Of a stretch of DNA of 64,000 nucleotides, positions 26,121 to 35,057 are shown piece after piece. The stretch comes from Verrucomicrobiia bacterium DG1235 (lineage in GTDB: Bacteria; Verrucomicrobiota; Verrucomicrobiia; Opitutales; Opitutaceae): the NCBI GenBank assembly GCA_000155695.1, contig DS990592.1, positions 5,112,538-5,176,537 of the forward strand, read 5' to 3'. The notes under the pieces were generated by a model. The model saw nothing but the letters and a program-made list of their open reading frames with translations. It did no database searches and was not told where the DNA came from. A program made the position numbers and the translations under genes. The stretch's first letter is position 1, and every line of letters starts with the position of its first letter.

Positions 26121-28169
26121 ATGTCTAGCGATTCTGAAGAAAACAATGGTGGCGGACTGCCACTTGACTACGGCTTTGATAACTTGCCGCGAAAAGCTGC
26201 TAAAAAGGCGGCTAAGAAGACTGCCAAGAAAGCGGCTAAGAAAGTAGCTAAAAAGGCTGCCAAGAAAGTGGCTCGAAAGACCGCCAAGGTGGTGGAGGAT
26301 TCTCCAGCTCCGGCAGAAGCGCCCGCTGTGAAGGAAAAGCCGGCGCCTGCTGAAAAGGAAAAGCCGGCTGCCGCTGCGAAAGCTGCAAGCGATGACAATG
26401 AATTTCGCCCCGCCGATTTTAAGGGACGTGGATCGCACCTGGACGGAAAGGAGCGCGTAGAAGTCGTCCCTGACGTTGCGGAGACTCCGGTCGAGCGGAA
26501 GCGCGTCACTCCTGAAGATACGGTCAAGTCCGGTGAAGATTCTGGCGAGAAAGATCAGAAGCCGAAGGATCGCGAGGGGCAGTCTGGCGATCGCCAGAAA
26601 AATCATCGCGATGGAGGAAATCGTTCGCAGCACGGAGACCGCCAGCAGCACCAGGGAAAAGGAAAATTCAACAAGAACAAGAAGGGGAACCGCCGTGGTG
26701 ACCAGCAAGGCGGAAACGCTCAAGGCGGGAAGCAGGCATGGGGCAAGGGCGGTCGCGGCCAGAAGGGCGGCAAGCAGCAGGGCGGCTGGCGCCAGCCACC
26801 ACCGCCGTCCGAGCGCGATTTTATCGAAGGCGAACTTCCCGCGTCCTCTCGCTTCTCGAACAAGGAAGCCTGCGAGGCGCTCTTCACGGAGCTCGATGGG
26901 GCTGAGCCGATTGATTTGACGTCGCTGTACGAGTTGAAGGTCGAGCCCATGGCAGCAGCGGTTCGAGAGCTCGGAGCGGAATTGGAGGAAAAGTGCAGCC
27001 GCAAGCAAGCGATTGAAGCCCTTTACAAGGTTTCCCGCGAGGGGAAGAAGGTTCTCAAGGATACGGGATTTTTAGATACGAGCGATGATGGGCACGGTTA
27101 TATTGTTCACTCGGCGAGCAATTATCAGCTCAAGCCCGAGAGCGTGTATGTGCCGGCCTCGCTGATTCGCGAGTATGGGTTGCAGCGCGGGCACGAGCTC
27201 GAAGTTTTGGCAATCGCTCCGGAAGAGGGCGAACGTTGCCCGGCGGCTTTGCGAATCGTTTCGGCGATGGGCGGAGCTCCCGAGGACCTTGCCAAGGTGA
27301 CTCCCTTCGAAGATTTGATCCCTTATTATCCGACGGAGCGTTTGGTTCTCGAGAGGCCGGATCCCGGGACGAACAAGAAGGATGTGTCGATGCGGGCCTT
27401 TGATCTGCTTACGCCGATAGGCTTTGGCCAGCGTGGGCTGATCGTAGCTCCACCTCGCACGGGCAAGACGATTCTTTTGCAGGGCTTGGCCCACTCGATT
27501 CAGGAGAATTGGAAGGATACGCACTTGATCGTGCTGCTCATCGACGAGCGGCCGGAGGAAGTGACGGATTTTCGGCGTCAAGTGAAGGGCGAGGTGGTGA
27601 GCTCCACTTTTGACGAGACGCCGACGAGTCACGTGCATTGCGCGGAGATGGTTTGCGAGAAGGCGCGTCGCATGGTGGAGCAGGGAAAGAATGTTGTCAT
27701 CCTGCTCGATTCGATCACTCGTTTGGCTCGCGCCTACAATGCTCTGGCTAGCAATAGCGGCAAGATCATGTCTGGCGGTATCGAGGCGACGGCGATGCAG
27801 AAGCCTAAGCGTTTCTTTGGCTCCGCCCGAAACATCGAAGGCGGCGGCAGCTTGACCATTATGGGCAGCGCCTTGGTGGATACGGGCAGCAAGATGGACG
27901 AGGTGATTTTCGAGGAGTTCAAGGGCACCGGTAACATGGAGATCCACCTTGATCGTGACTTGATCAACAAGCGCGTTTTCCCGGCTATCAATTTCGAACG
28001 TAGCGGCACCCGCAAGGAGGAGCTACTCTATCATCCGCAGGAGATGGAGAAGGTTTACGGATTGCGTCGTGTGATGCAGGGCGTGCCCGGCGTGGAGGCG
28101 ATGGAGATGCTTATCAAGCGTCTGAAAGTTACGAAGAACAATATCGAGTTCTTGATGTCGCTGAAGTAG
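26121..28169 (+). CDS. rho: Transcription termination factor Rho with long N-terminal extension
   Basis: This 682-residue Rho is much longer than the about 420-residue E. coli protein. The C-terminal part is standard: a cold-shock-like RNA-binding domain, Walker [14 protein letters not shown] (about 443-455), [12 protein letters not shown], and [21 protein letters not shown]. Residues 25-60 are histone H1-like repeats of KKAAKK, followed by a Pro/Ala/Glu stretch and a Gly/Gln/Lys/Arg-rich disordered region to about residue 230 before the Rho N-terminal domain. Such inserts occur in Rho of several phyla and are linked to extra RNA binding or phase separation. The upstream gap has a GGGAAC/GTTCCC dyad near 26078-26097. 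Confidence 0.96.
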   Translation: MSSDSEENNGGGLPLDYGFDNLPRKAAKKAAKKTAKKAAKKVAKKAAKKVARKTAKVVEDSPAPAEAPAVKEKPAPAEKEKPAAAAKAASDDNEFRPADFKGRGSHLDGKERVEVVPDVAETPVERKRVTPEDTVKSGEDSGEKDQKPKDREGQSGDRQKNHRDGGNRSQHGDRQQHQGKGKFNKNKKGNRRGDQQGGNAQGGKQAWGKGGRGQKGGKQQGGWRQPPPPSERDFIEGELPASSRFSNKEACEALFTELDGAEPIDLTSLYELKVEPMAAAVRELGAELEEKCSRKQAIEALYKVSREGKKVLKDTGFLDTSDDGHGYIVHSASNYQLKPESVYVPASLIREYGLQRGHELEVLAIAPEEGERCPAALRIVSAMGGAPEDLAKVTPFEDLIPYYPTERLVLERPDPGTNKKDVSMRAFDLLTPIGFGQRGLIVAPPRTGKTILLQGLAHSIQENWKDTHLIVLLIDERPEEVTDFRRQVKGEVVSSTFDETPTSHVHCAEMVCEKARRMVEQGKNVVILLDSITRLARAYNALASNSGKIMSGGIEATAMQKPKRFFGSARNIEGGGSLTIMGSALVDTGSKMDEVIFEEFKGTGNMEIHLDRDLINKRVFPAINFERSGTRKEELLYHPQEMEKVYGLRRVMQGVPGVEAMEMLIKRLKVTKNNIEFLMSLK

Positions 28170-28193
28170 CCTAACTTAGTCTTAATGATGAGG

Positions 28194-28226
28194 CCGACGC
28201 TCCTTGGTTGGGGGCGTCGGTTTTTT
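28194..28226 (+). terminator. Terminator of rho
   Basis: CCGACGC (28194-28200) pairs with GCGTCGG (28214-28220) and is followed directly by six T. It lies 25 bases after the rho stop codon. Confidence 0.88.
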
Positions 28227-28323
28227 GTGGCTGAGTTCGAGAGGCTTTTAGGAGGGGCGTCATCGGGGAGCTGGTGGAATTGTCTGGCAGGATTGGAGGG
28301 GTTTGGTTTGAGTGAACTGATCA

Positions 28324-30039
28324 ATGGCTGACGCGTCGCTTATTCTCCAAGTTGTTGAAAATCGTGGACTTGTATCCGACGAGCAGCTTCGCGTCGTGAG
28401 GCAGTCCTTGCCGAAAGCGGGCGACGATGAGGTGTTGGAAGCTCTTTTTTCGAAGGGCTATGCGGACCGAAAGGCGGTTGTTCGGGAAGTCGCTGACGAG
28501 TTCGCCATCGATTCGGTCAATCTTTCGGAGGCTCCGTGGCCGAACAATGCCCGAGAGTTGCTTGAAGAAAGTCTCGCTCGCCGTTTTCAGGCTTTTCCGC
28601 TGTCTGGCAGTCGGGATCGTCTGCGGGTGGCGATTGCGGATCCTTTGCAGGAGCTTGATACGCTTTCGCATTTGCTCGGCAAGCAAGTGGAGCCGGTGCT
28701 TGCTCTAGAGGAGGATGTGGAGATCGCTATCGACGCTTCTTACATCAATCAAAGCGAGACCGCCTCGGCGCGTTTAAGCAAGGAGGAGAGCAAGCTGGCC
28801 GATGAAGTGTCGGTTGCGGAGAGCGGGGTGGAGATATCGACTGCTATGACGGGCGAGGACGATGCTCCGATCATCCGGCTCGTGCAGGTGATCATCTCTG
28901 AGGCGATCAGGCTGCGGGCGTCCGATATTCACTTCGAGCCCTTGGAAGCGCGTTTTCGGGTGCGTTTTCGGGTGGATGGCAAACTTCAGGAGGTTCCGAA
29001 TCCGCCGCCGCAGCGTTTGCAGTTGCCGGTTATCTCACGAATTAAAGTGATGGCGAAGATGAGCATTGCCGAGAAGCGTCTGCCTCAGGACGGCCGTATT
29101 CAGGTAAGAGTCGAGGGGGTCGAATATGATTTGCGCGTTTCGTCGCTTCCTACGGCCTATGGCGAAAGCGTGGTGATGCGTGTTCTGGACAAGTCGAGTC
29201 TGATGCTGGGCTTGCCGGAATTGGGTTTTCTGCCGGATGACCAGGAAACCTACGAGCGGATGATTGCGATGCCGGACGGGATGCTTTTGGTCACTGGACC
29301 GACGGGCTCGGGCAAGACCACGACGCTCTACAGTTGTCTGCACTTTCTCAACAAGCCCGACCGGAAAATCATAACGGTCGAAGATCCGATCGAGTACCAG
29401 ATGCCGGGCATCAATCAGGTACCGGTGAAGAAGGAGATTGGGATGAGCTTCGCGGCTGCCTTGAAGGCGATTCTACGTCAGGCGCCCAACATCATCATGG
29501 TCGGCGAGATACGCGATCTGGAGACGGCGGACATTGCGATCAATGCTTCGCTAACCGGTCACATGGTCTTCAGTACTTTGCATACCAATGACGCTCCCTC
29601 CGCGGTGACGCGCCTGGTGGATATCGGCGTGAAGCCGTATCTGGTGGCGACCTCGCTGAGGGCCGCTTTGGCCCAGCGTTTGGTGCGCAAGATTTGTCCG
29701 GCCTGCCGCGAGCGCTACGAGCCGAGTCTGAGGGAGATGCATGCGATCGGCTTGGATGCGGCCGGGGGGCGTTCGGTTAGTTTCATGAGGGGAGCGGGCT
29801 GTGACGAGTGTCATGGACAGGGCTTCAAGGGACGAATCGGAGTGTTTGAGCTTTTCAAGGTCAACGAGGAGGTCGAGCGCCTGATTTATTCGAACGGGAC
29901 ATCTGCTCAGCTGCGGTCGTTAGCGCGGCAGCTCGGCATGCGGTCGATGCGGGAGGACGGGGTTCGCAAGGTCATGGCCGGAATGACGACGGTGGAGGAA
30001 GTGCTCTCCGTGACGGTGGACGAGCCGGTGCTCATCTAG
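28324..30039 (+). CDS. pilB: Type IV pilus assembly ATPase (PilB/GspE family)
   Basis: This 571-residue secretion ATPase powers pilus extension. The N-terminal MshEN-like domain covers about residues 1-140. Walker A is GPTGSGKTTTLYS (about 324), the Asp box ITVEDPIEYQ, Walker B ILRQAPNIIMVGEIRD and the His box GHMVFSTLHTNDAP. A tetracysteine Zn site (ICPAC near 457 and CDECH some 35 residues later) is typical of PilB and GspE. A longer distance and a terminator separate it from rho. pilT follows 104 bases later, which favours a pilus rather than a type II secretion role. Confidence 0.92.
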   Translation: MADASLILQVVENRGLVSDEQLRVVRQSLPKAGDDEVLEALFSKGYADRKAVVREVADEFAIDSVNLSEAPWPNNARELLEESLARRFQAFPLSGSRDRLRVAIADPLQELDTLSHLLGKQVEPVLALEEDVEIAIDASYINQSETASARLSKEESKLADEVSVAESGVEISTAMTGEDDAPIIRLVQVIISEAIRLRASDIHFEPLEARFRVRFRVDGKLQEVPNPPPQRLQLPVISRIKVMAKMSIAEKRLPQDGRIQVRVEGVEYDLRVSSLPTAYGESVVMRVLDKSSLMLGLPELGFLPDDQETYERMIAMPDGMLLVTGPTGSGKTTTLYSCLHFLNKPDRKIITVEDPIEYQMPGINQVPVKKEIGMSFAAALKAILRQAPNIIMVGEIRDLETADIAINASLTGHMVFSTLHTNDAPSAVTRLVDIGVKPYLVATSLRAALAQRLVRKICPACRERYEPSLREMHAIGLDAAGGRSVSFMRGAGCDECHGQGFKGRIGVFELFKVNEEVERLIYSNGTSAQLRSLARQLGMRSMREDGVRKVMAGMTTVEEVLSVTVDEPVLI

Positions 30040-30143
30040 GGAGGCAGTGACTCGGCGGGGTGCGCCCAGGGGTGCTTGCGTAGGGGAGATTCGTTGGGTT
30101 GCGGAGCTCAGGTGCGGAGCTATTTTGACGATACTTCTGCTAT

Positions 30144-31226
30144 ATGAGTTACGAGATGAACGAATTGCTGGAGCTGGTCTTCGACGAGGGAGCCTCCGAC
30201 CTGCATCTTCAGGTGGGGCGTCCGCCTACGATCCGCTTGAGCGGCGAGATGGTTTCGGTCGATGGGCCGGACTTGACGCCTTCGGACACGGAGAAACTCA
30301 TGCAGTCGATCACACCTGACACTTATATTCAGGCGGTGAAGACGACGGGGGGCGCGGACTTTGGTTTTGCCTATCTCGACAGGGCTCGTTTTCGCGTGAG
30401 CGTGATGCGGGCGAAGGGGACTTACGGGCTGGTGCTTCGTATGATCCCGGCGGATTTCATACCGCTCGATAAGATTGGGATTCCGGACAAGATTCGCGAT
30501 TTGCTGTATCGGCCGCGTGGCTTGATATTGGTGACGGGTCCGACGGGCTCGGGTAAGAGTACTACTTTGGCCTCGATGGTGAACTACATCAACGAGCGCC
30601 GGAGCGGACACATCATCACGATCGAAGATCCGATCGAGTATTTTCACGACCACAAGAAATGCATCGTAACGCAGCGCGAAGTCGGCGTGGATGTGGAGAG
30701 CTTTTCCGGGGCGATTCGCAGCGCCCTGCGTCAGGATCCGGATGTTATTCTTGTGGGTGAAATGCGCGACTTGGAGACGATCGAGGCGGCGATCAGCGCG
30801 GCTGAGACGGGCCACTTGGTCTTTGGAACTTTGCATACGAATAGCGCGGCGAAGACGATAGACCGTATCGTGGACGCGTTTCCGGCGAACATGAAGGAGA
30901 TGATCCGCACGCAGCTTGCCTCGTCGATCGTGGGCGTGATTTCTCAGGTGCTTTGCAAGAAGATCGGCGGCGGTCGCGTGGCTGGTCTCGAGATTATGGT
31001 TACGACGACTTCGATCAGCGCCTTGATTCGAGACAACAAGACTTACCGCGTGAACTCGGATATTCAGACTGGAGCGGCTCTCGGTATGATAACTATGGAT
31101 ACGCACCTGCTCAGCTTGTACAATCAGGGCAAGATCACGGCGCGCGAGGCCTTCGAGAAAGCTCAGTCGCCGGAGGATATGCTTAAGCGACTTGAGGAGT
31201 TGGGGGCGACGGTTGAGGAGTCCTAG
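30144..31226 (+). CDS. pilT: Twitching motility ATPase PilT
   Basis: This 360-residue hexameric ATPase drives retraction of type IV pili. It carries the invariant [16 protein letters not shown]-terminus, Walker [14 protein letters not shown] (about 131), the Asp box TIEDPIEY, the Walker [14 protein letters not shown] and the His box [13 protein letters not shown]. The PilT-specific [11 protein letters not shown] and DRIVDAFP are present. It ends 12 bases before the converging glnD. Core pilus genes (pilC, pilM-Q, pilins) are not in the window. Confidence 0.95.
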   Translation: MSYEMNELLELVFDEGASDLHLQVGRPPTIRLSGEMVSVDGPDLTPSDTEKLMQSITPDTYIQAVKTTGGADFGFAYLDRARFRVSVMRAKGTYGLVLRMIPADFIPLDKIGIPDKIRDLLYRPRGLILVTGPTGSGKSTTLASMVNYINERRSGHIITIEDPIEYFHDHKKCIVTQREVGVDVESFSGAIRSALRQDPDVILVGEMRDLETIEAAISAAETGHLVFGTLHTNSAAKTIDRIVDAFPANMKEMIRTQLASSIVGVISQVLCKKIGGGRVAGLEIMVTTTSISALIRDNKTYRVNSDIQTGAALGMITMDTHLLSLYNQGKITAREAFEKAQSPEDMLKRLEELGATVEES

Positions 31227-31238
31227 CGGAGCCTTCGC

Positions 31239-34046
31239 CTAGTCTTGCGAGCTGTTCTCCGATAGCGTTTTCGTGAGGGTGTCGCGCAGCTCCATGAGTT
31301 TTTCGCCATTGGATTCCTCTTCCGGATCGATTTCGCTGAGGTAGAGGGTGTCGATGGCGATGCCGCGCTCTGTGTTGATGCGGGCGAAGGTGATGTCGAA
31401 GCCGTGTTTGGAGATTTGGTGGGAGATTTGGTAGAGCAGGCCGAGGTGGTCGGGAGCTTGCACTTCGAGGATGGTCCGTTGGAGGGATAGCTCGTGATAG
31501 ACGTCGACCTGTGGCTCGAAGGATTCGGCGAGGGGGTTGTCGTCGTTTTTGACGAAGATGTCCGCGGCCTCCTTGCGAACGATTTCGAGGATGCGCGGGT
31601 AGAGATCCTGGTTGGAGACGAGGGCGTCTCGTACGGCGTTGGCGAAGGCTTCCTTGGCTTTCTCTGGATCGGAGGGGCCGCGCCCGCTTTCGGTCACGTA
31701 GAAGGTGTCGATGGCGATGTGGTCGTCTCGGGAGATGGCCTTGGCGGAGAGGATGGAGTAGCCGGCGATATTGAGCGCTCCGGCGAGCTTGTGGAAGAGT
31801 CCGGCTCGATCCCAGGTGACGATATTGACCACGGTGAGGGAGCGGTTGATGTCGTGTTTCCAGTCGATGACTGGCTTGAGGGCGCCGAGCGAGTTCGCGT
31901 TGGCGATTTCCTTGATGAGTTGGTTGATCATTCGGATGTGCTGAATGATCTCGTCCTGAGAGGTATTGATGAAGTAGCGGTCGGGAAGGAGTTTGAAGTG
32001 AGCGTCGATTTCTTCCGTTCCGACTCCTTCTATGTCGATGGAGAGGAGTTCTCGCTGGGTCATCTTTTTCTGCTCCTCGAATTTTTCATCAAGCTTCCCC
32101 TCTGCCTTGAAGACGTCAACGGTGCGGCGGTAGAGAGTGCGGTGCAAGGTGTCCTTGTACTGGTTCCAGAGACCGGCTGCGGTGCCCTTGGCGTCGCAGA
32201 ATGTGTGCACGTAGAGGAGTCGTAGGTATTCGGGCGACTCGACTTGTTCGGCAAACGCTTTTGCGGTGTCTGGATCATCAATATCGAACCTCTGCCAAAA
32301 TCGCGCCATCTGCAGATGATTCTTAATAATAAAGCGAACTGAGGCTCGATTTTCTTCATCTATCTGAAGTCGATCGAGGATGGGCTCTGCGATTTCGACG
32401 CCTGATTCGGCGTGGTTGCGAATGCCGCGGGCCTTGCCGATGTCGTGGAGCAGCAGGATGAGGTAGATTAGATTTGGCAGGCGAAGCTCGTGGAGGGCTT
32501 CTCGATAGGGTTTGTAGAGGGTGTCCGGATTTGAAAATATTTCATCGAGCTCTCTAATTGTATGAAGGGTATGAACATCTGCGGTATAGCGATGATAGTA
32601 TTCATGTTGGACGAGGCAGGTGAGCTTTCCCCATTCCGGGATGAAGGCGCCAAGGACTCCGAGCTCGTGCATTTCGTTGAGAGTCGGGTAGACGTTTCCG
32701 GTTTCCTGCATGATGGTCCGGAGGCTGAGGTTGGCTTCCGGGGAGACGCGTATGCTGTCGTCGATCAGGTCGAGGGATGATCGAATTAGTGCATTGAGCT
32801 CAAAATCTATCTCGACGTTGTTTTGCTGGCAGTGTCGGAAGATGCGGATGAGCCGGTTGGGCTCTTCGGTGAAGACGGACTTGTCCGCGAAGGTGATTTC
32901 TTGTCCGCGAATGAGGAAGCCGTCGATGTTTTTGACGCGTTCCTTTCTCCGGGCGAGGAGGAAGTTTTTGACGGATTGGAGGGGGCTCTTAGTGGTGTCC
33001 GCGGCGTTGAGGGCGAGTCGCTTCTCGATGTTTTTGGATACGCGGAAAATGGTTTGGGCGCGTTTGTAGTAGTCGCGCATGAAGCTTTCGACGCGCTCGA
33101 GGATGTCGCGCTGCTTGTAGCCGAGGCGGTAGGCGACTTTGGGCTGAAGCTCGAGGGAGAGCAGGTCGGTCGGGCGCTTGAGGCGGAAGTGGAGCTCGTT
33201 GCGGACCCGGATGAGAAATTCGTAGGCTTCCTTGATGTCTTTGAGCTCTTGCTTGCTGAGGTAGTTGAGCGGGACGAGGCCTTCCATGTTGTGGAGGTTG
33301 AGGCGTACCTGAGCCATCCAAAGGGTGTTGTGGTAGTCGCGCAGGCCGCCGACCCCGCTTTTGATATCGGGCTCCTGCATGTAGATGCTGCCGCCGAATT
33401 TGGCTCGTCTGCTTCGTTGGTCGTCGAGGCGGAGCTTGATGTAGCCCTTTGGGTCTTCTTTGCGATAGAAGAGGTGGTAGGAGGTTTGGAAGCCTTCGAA
33501 GAGCGGGGTGGACCCGCAGATGAGTCGGGCTTCTAGTAGGGCGGTCTTGGTCTGGATATCCGCCTTCGCTTCCTTGAAGGCCTCTTCCACGGAGCGGGTG
33601 GAGTGGCCGACTTTGAGCCCGGCGTCCCAGAGCGGGTAGAGGACGTGGTTTACGAGAATGTCTTGGGCTTTTTCGAGGAGGCGAGCGTCGGTATCCGATG
33701 GATACAGGAACATGATGTCGATATCGCTGAGCGGGCAGAGCTCTTCGCGTCCGTAGCCTCCGAGGGCGACGACGCTGATGGCGAGGTCTGCGGTGTCGGG
33801 GCTGGATTGGACGGTTGCGATCGCGGGCTCGGCGAGGCGGGAGATGAGGGTGTCGATCATCTCGGAGCGGGCCTTGGCTATTTCGAGTCCGGGGGCGCCG
33901 TTGCGATGTTCCGCTTTGATGTATTCGGTTTCTGATTTCAGAAAGCCTTTGAGCGCGGCGAGTTTTTCCGCCGGAGTTGTTTCCTCGGTAAAGGCCAGCT
34001 GGCTGGCGGCTTCGTTCTTCAGTCGTTTTGCAAAGGCTTGAATCAT
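31239..34046 (-). CDS. glnD: PII uridylyltransferase / uridylyl-removing enzyme
   Basis: This 935-residue GlnD-family sensor of glutamine adds or removes UMP on PII proteins and so links nitrogen status to glutamine synthetase control. The nucleotidyltransferase motif is GGYGREELCPLSDIDIMFLY (about 92-112). The HD domain, responsible for removal, has LLHDIGKARG near the middle, and two ACT domains lie at the C-terminus (VVNIVTWDRAGLFHKLAG and LEVQAPDHLGLLYQISHQ). All catalytic residues appear intact. Neither glnB nor glnA is nearby. Confidence 0.94.
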   Translation of the reverse strand: MIQAFAKRLKNEAASQLAFTEETTPAEKLAALKGFLKSETEYIKAEHRNGAPGLEIAKARSEMIDTLISRLAEPAIATVQSSPDTADLAISVVALGGYGREELCPLSDIDIMFLYPSDTDARLLEKAQDILVNHVLYPLWDAGLKVGHSTRSVEEAFKEAKADIQTKTALLEARLICGSTPLFEGFQTSYHLFYRKEDPKGYIKLRLDDQRSRRAKFGGSIYMQEPDIKSGVGGLRDYHNTLWMAQVRLNLHNMEGLVPLNYLSKQELKDIKEAYEFLIRVRNELHFRLKRPTDLLSLELQPKVAYRLGYKQRDILERVESFMRDYYKRAQTIFRVSKNIEKRLALNAADTTKSPLQSVKNFLLARRKERVKNIDGFLIRGQEITFADKSVFTEEPNRLIRIFRHCQQNNVEIDFELNALIRSSLDLIDDSIRVSPEANLSLRTIMQETGNVYPTLNEMHELGVLGAFIPEWGKLTCLVQHEYYHRYTADVHTLHTIRELDEIFSNPDTLYKPYREALHELRLPNLIYLILLLHDIGKARGIRNHAESGVEIAEPILDRLQIDEENRASVRFIIKNHLQMARFWQRFDIDDPDTAKAFAEQVESPEYLRLLYVHTFCDAKGTAAGLWNQYKDTLHRTLYRRTVDVFKAEGKLDEKFEEQKKMTQRELLSIDIEGVGTEEIDAHFKLLPDRYFINTSQDEIIQHIRMINQLIKEIANANSLGALKPVIDWKHDINRSLTVVNIVTWDRAGLFHKLAGALNIAGYSILSAKAISRDDHIAIDTFYVTESGRGPSDPEKAKEAFANAVRDALVSNQDLYPRILEIVRKEAADIFVKNDDNPLAESFEPQVDVYHELSLQRTILEVQAPDHLGLLYQISHQISKHGFDITFARINTERGIAIDTLYLSEIDPEEESNGEKLMELRDTLTKTLSENSSQD

Positions 34047-34266
34047 CGCATGGATCGATTGGGAGCTGCGGGCGCGGCTCGGCGTCGATTTGCAGAAAGG
34101 CCTATGAGGTTCTGCGGGTCAACAGCAAGCTACAGGAAGCGTGGCTCGGCAGGGGCCTGAGTGGAATCCTGGCGTCAGGGCTAGCGCTGCCATTTTCTCG
34201 ATACCGTGAGGATGCCCGCAATAGGCATCCTTTTGGCGGAGGCGCTTGGCTCTTCGTTTTGCCGAA

Positions 34267-34836
34267 CTAGGACAGCCAGGCTTTGCCCAGGGGCAAGATG
34301 GGGCGTCCGAAGACTTGGGCGTAGATGGCGGCAGCCATCATGTAGAGGGCGCAGAGGGCGCAGGCCATGAGTTCGAATCCAGCGACTTTGGTTAGCTGCG
34401 GATAGCCGAAATGGGCGAGAACGAGCAGGATGAATCCAATGGCGAGCAGGAGAAAGGTGAGTGCCATCATGCCGCTTACTCTCATGGCGGCGACGAGCAT
34501 GATGAGGGTGTAGATTCCGAATCCGACGAGGAACCAGCCGACGTCGGTGGCGCTTGAGGCGTAGATCTCGTATTTGTTGGAGAGGAGAATGAGGGCGAAG
34601 GCGATCCAGAAGGAGCCATAGGCGGTGAAGGCGCTGTAGCCGAAATTGTTACCGCATTTGAATTCCTGAAATCCGGCGACGAGTTGGGCGAGGCCACCGA
34701 AAACGATGGCGAGGGCCAGTACGGGGCCGATTTCGCACCAGCCGACGTTGTGAAACTGCAGTAGCAGTGTGGTGATTCCAAACCCGGCCAATCCGACGAC
34801 GGCTGGGTTTCCTTGTGTATTCGATCTTTCTGACAT
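34267..34836 (-). CDS. satP: Acetate/succinate transporter (GPR1/FUN34/YaaH family)
   Basis: This 189-residue inner-membrane protein has about six transmembrane helices and the family signature NPAVVGLAGFGITT at the N-terminus. FGGLAQLVAGFQEFKCGNNFG, the conserved second motif, follows. Family members move acetate or succinate with protons. It could carry acetate or a related acid made by the microcompartment kinase, but it is far from that operon and the link is only a guess. Between its stop and the glnD start lie 220 bases that hold a GGATGCC/GGCATCC hairpin near 34208-34231. Confidence 0.88.
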   Translation of the reverse strand: MSERSNTQGNPAVVGLAGFGITTLLLQFHNVGWCEIGPVLALAIVFGGLAQLVAGFQEFKCGNNFGYSAFTAYGSFWIAFALILLSNKYEIYASSATDVGWFLVGFGIYTLIMLVAAMRVSGMMALTFLLLAIGFILLVLAHFGYPQLTKVAGFELMACALCALYMMAAAIYAQVFGRPILPLGKAWLS

Positions 34837-35000
34837 TTTCGTTGCGCTCGGGTTTTGAGTTTAGCGAAGCGAGGTGGGTGGATCGGATGGGAATAGCCGT
34901 CAATGGAAGAGGCCTAAAGGGGCTCAGGCAGAAGCGCAGCAAATGGGGGATGTAATTTTCTAGAATAGCGAATGGAGTGAAGTCCCTAGAAAAAGAGAAA

Positions 35001-35022
35001 GGCGCCCCTCTTATGGGGCGCC
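35001..35022 (-). terminator. Terminator of the PVC-type heme protein gene
   Basis: GGCGCCCC (35001-35008) pairs with GGGGCGCC (35015-35022) over a 6-base loop. On the minus strand it is followed by TTTCTCTTTTT, 36 bases after the stop of the gene at 35058. Confidence 0.85.
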
Positions 35023-35057
35023 TTTCGCGGTGAAGTGTTTGAGTATTCGGATTTTGG

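Noticed and set aside
26031-27008. A 325-codon Leu/Ser/Arg-rich frame opposite the rho extension
   Set aside because: It arises from the reverse complement of the KKAAKK and Gly/Gln-rich repeats of Rho and looks membrane-like only for that reason.
30047-30319. A 90-codon frame between pilB and pilT
   Set aside because: Most of it lies in a wrong frame of pilT and it has no start signal.
30120-31106. A 328-codon frame opposite pilT
   Set aside because: Shadow of pilT; Arg/His-rich product without a domain.
34028-34270. An 80-codon frame in the glnD-satP gap
   Set aside because: It overlaps both flanking genes' ends, has no family match and atypical composition; the gap is better read as non-coding.
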